A stretch of DNA of 15,216 bases from contig JACRCS010000141.1 of NCBI GenBank assembly GCA_016218905.1, positions 1 through 15,216 of the forward strand, given 5' to 3'. The notes below the pieces were generated by a model. It made no database searches. It was not told the origin of the DNA and saw only the letters and a program-made list of their open reading frames with translations. Position numbers and translations under genes: made by a program. Shown one piece after another: positions 13,608 to 15,216 of this stretch. Positions within the stretch are counted from its first letter, which is position 1. Every line of letters begins with the position of its first letter. The DNA is from Deltaproteobacteria bacterium. Lineage in GTDB: Bacteria; Desulfobacterota_C; Deferrisomatia; Deferrisomatales; JACRMM01.

Positions 13608-15056
13608 TCAGGAGGCGGGCTCGGGGTTGGTCGCAGGCGGGGATTGTGCGGTCTCGGCGAGGGTTCCGAGGAACCGGCTTCGGACCCACTTTTCGGGCTC
13701 GGACGCCTCGGCCGGGAGGTTCTCCAGGGGCATGACGGCCTTGGCCGAAGCGCGATGGCCTCCCGCACTCCCGTAGCCTTCGAAGGCCGCCCGCACGACC
13801 TCGCCCGCGTTCTTCCCCCCTCCGAAGGCCCGCACCGAAAGGACCAGGCGGCGGTCGAAGAGCCCGGAGACGACCGCCCACCCCACTCCCTCCACCTCCA
13901 TGCAGAAGTCGGCGATGTGCGGGATCACGTCTTCCCTCGAGAGCGGCCCCAGGTGCGTGAAGAGGACGTCTCCTTCGAAGTGCGCGTGGCGGAAGGCCCG
14001 GCTCAGGGCGTCCAGGTCCCGCCGCGGGAGCTGAGGCCGGTCGATCCGCCGGAGCAGGCCTTGGTTGGCCAGGGGGTAGAGGGCCGAGAACGCCGCCACG
14101 TCCATGGGCGTCGTATCCCGCCCCAGGAGCTGGGTGTCGGTCTTGATCCCGTAGAGGAGCGCGGTCGCGAGCCGCTGGGAGATCCCGAGCTCCGAGGCCA
14201 GCAGATACTCGGTCATGATCGTCGAGGTGGCCCCGTAGCGCGGGCGCACGTCCTGGATCTGGGCCGAGTAGTTCGTCCTTCGGGGATGATGGTCGATGAC
14301 GAGGTCCACTTCGGTCGGGATGTTGGGCGAGTGGAAGGGCTGTACGTCCAAGAGCGCCACGCGGTCGAAGCCGGCCAGGGTTTCGGGCTCGAGGAGCTGG
14401 ACCGGGAGGTCGAGCGCCTCGATCATGGCCAGGTTCTCGGGCCGGGTGACCGGGCCGAAGGAACCGATGACCGCGGTCTGGCGGTTTCGCCCGAGGAGCG
14501 TGCGGAGCGCCAGCGCGGAGGCGAGGCCGTCAGGGTCAGGGTCGTCCTGGACGAGCAGGAGCACGCGCTCCGCGCCCCGGAAGAGCTGCCGGATCTTTGC
14601 GAGGCCGGCGCGGGCGGCGGCCCGCTCCAGCTCCGCCCGCAGGCAGACGGACCCGAGGCGCTCCACCGGCAAGAAGACGACCTCCTCGCGCCAACGGGCG
14701 GCCTGGGCCGGCTCGGGCTCCGAGAGGACGGTGACCGCCGCCGCCCGGTCCGCCTCGAGGAGCGCGGAGAGACACCGGTTCAGGACTGCGGCCTCGAGCT
14801 GGACGACGAAGCGATCGTGGGGCGAGGCTCCGATCCGGCGATAGAGCGCGGGGTTCCCGAGGTCGCCGGTGGCGGTGCGGAACCCCTGGTCGCGCGCCCG
14901 GCGAGCCAGCGCCCGATCATCGGTGACGAGGAGCCGCACCTCCTCGGCGGCGTGCGGTTCGAAAAGCAGGAGGGGGAACTCGGTCCGGGCGATCAGCACC
15001 ACTCGCTCGCGGCGCGGGGGCGCCGACGAGTTCGTGCTGGATGGGTTCTTGCGCAT
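13608..15056 (-). CDS. DHH-family phosphoesterase with N-terminal TrkA-N-like domain
   Basis: The protein has 482 residues from ATG 15056. The N-terminal domain (about 16-130) is Rossmann/TrkA-N-like: RVVLIARTE, later VTDDRALARRARDQGFRTATGDL, then alternating strands and helices. It may bind a nucleotide or serve as a sensor, though the glycine-rich loop is weak. The catalytic DHH domain (about 160-330) has VQDDPDPDGLASALAL, LLDVQP (D237), IDHHPRRTNY (DHH 255-257) and GIKTDTQLLGRDTT, matching NrnA-like nanoRNase/pAp phosphatase metal ligands. The residue where many relatives carry histidine before DPD is D171 or D172. The C-terminal DHHA1 domain ends with GSAGGHRASAKA, the GGH substrate motif. 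Likely activity is Mn-dependent hydrolysis of short oligonucleotides, cyclic dinucleotides or pAp; which one is unknown. It is not obviously linked to the downstream catabolic operon, which has its own promoter 141 bases away. Confidence 0.9.
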   Translation of the reverse strand: MRKNPSSTNSSAPPRRERVVLIARTEFPLLLFEPHAAEEVRLLVTDDRALARRARDQGFRTATGDLGNPALYRRIGASPHDRFVVQLEAAVLNRCLSALLEADRAAAVTVLSEPEPAQAARWREEVVFLPVERLGSVCLRAELERAAARAGLAKIRQLFRGAERVLLLVQDDPDPDGLASALALRTLLGRNRQTAVIGSFGPVTRPENLAMIEALDLPVQLLEPETLAGFDRVALLDVQPFHSPNIPTEVDLVIDHHPRRTNYSAQIQDVRPRYGATSTIMTEYLLASELGISQRLATALLYGIKTDTQLLGRDTTPMDVAAFSALYPLANQGLLRRIDRPQLPRRDLDALSRAFRHAHFEGDVLFTHLGPLSREDVIPHIADFCMEVEGVGWAVVSGLFDRRLVLSVRAFGGGKNAGEVVRAAFEGYGSAGGHRASAKAVMPLENLPAEASEPEKWVRSRFLGTLAETAQSPPATNPEPAS

Positions 15057-15063
15057 GGGCAGG

Positions 15064-15093
15064 AGTCTAGTGGCCGCCCCGGGGGAGTGTCAA
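15064..15093 (-). promoter_or_regulatory. Promoter of the DHH gene, apparently leaderless
   Basis: On the minus strand: perfect -35 TTGACA (15088-15093), 18-base spacer, -10 TAGACT (15064-15069), then 7 bases to the ATG at 15056. Transcription would start at or next to the ATG, and there is no purine-rich ribosome site. The hexamers and the 18-base spacer resemble the promoter at 13514-13543. Confidence 0.55.
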
Positions 15094-15110
15094 AGGGCCC
15101 GAAGGGAGTC

Positions 15111-15216
15111 GAGCCCCAGGATGGGGTCGGATCGTGGAGGCCACGGAGGGGCGTGAGCGATCAGAGCCCCAGGATGGGGTCGGATCGTGGAGGCCACGGA
15201 GGGGCGTGAGCGATCA
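15111..15216. repeat. 53-bp direct tandem repeat, two copies, running into the window edge
   Basis: Positions 15111-15163 and 15164-15216 are identical as read. Each unit starts GAGCCCCAGGATGGGG and ends GTGAGCGATCA. Each holds two small hairpins: CCCCA-GGA-TGGGG and CGTGG-AGG-CCACG. Fifty-three is not a multiple of three, so this is not a protein repeat. More copies may follow beyond 15216. The array lies just upstream of the DHH promoter. Confidence 0.9.

Noticed and set aside
13644..15209. Plus-strand open frame of 521 codons, ending in the 53-bp repeats
   Set aside because: It is antisense to the DHH phosphoesterase, which has all catalytic motifs. Its acidic, glycine-rich translation is what a GC-rich antisense strand gives.
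15111..15216. CRISPR array
   Set aside because: The two 53-bp units are directly joined without differing spacers, and no cas-like gene is present.

Overview
This is a GC-rich bacterial window with two very different halves. Positions 1 to about 5,760 form an accessory region: two tandem dynamin-like GTPases, two toxin-antitoxin-like modules, a tRNA-Asn 3' fragment that looks like an integration scar, and gene remnants, several carrying single-base frameshifts. Positions 5,941 to 15,056 are compact, intact metabolic genes, all on the minus strand. The mix (TRAP transporter, bacterial XPB helicase remnant, TrkA-N/DHH phosphoesterase, CCA encoded in the tRNA fragment) suits a soil, sediment or aquatic bacterium such as a deltaproteobacterial, NC10 or Rokubacteria-like lineage. 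The lineage cannot be fixed from sequence alone.

Left half. A GTPase gene (A) enters from the left edge and overlaps a second, paralogous GTPase gene (B) by ATGA. B is interrupted by a one-base frameshift near 1,969. Next come a truncated 48-residue small gene (3,196) and, convergent with it, a HI1419/HI1420-type (RelE-like toxin, HTH antitoxin) pair with a perfect palindrome in its promoter. A tRNA-Asn(GTT) 3' fragment at 4,129-4,190 is followed by an intrinsic terminator. The 5' part of the tRNA is replaced by unrelated sequence, as expected at the distal end of an element inserted in a tRNA gene, so the sequence to its left is probably the insert. To its right lie a frameshifted zeta-like kinase gene with a small partner gene, then abutting fragments of an AhpD-like gene (minus) and an XPB helicase gene (plus).

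Right half. Reading leftward from a strong sigma70-type promoter at 13,514-13,543, the likely operon is: aconitase-superfamily hydratase large subunit, small subunit, isocitrate lyase/PEP mutase-family lyase, GntR/FCD regulator, an unrecognised 296-residue protein, and TRAP transporter DctQ, DctM, DctP. The logic resembles dimethylmaleate hydratase plus dimethylmalate lyase: import of a carboxylate, hydration of a double bond or isomerisation, then retro-aldol-type cleavage to pyruvate (or another 2-oxoacid) plus a short acid. The exact substrate is unknown. The hydratase keeps its Fe-S cysteines but lacks several residues normally used for catalysis and substrate binding, which is the most interesting point in the window. 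Upstream sits a DHH-family phosphoesterase gene with its own, apparently leaderless, promoter. The window ends in two copies of a 53-bp tandem repeat.
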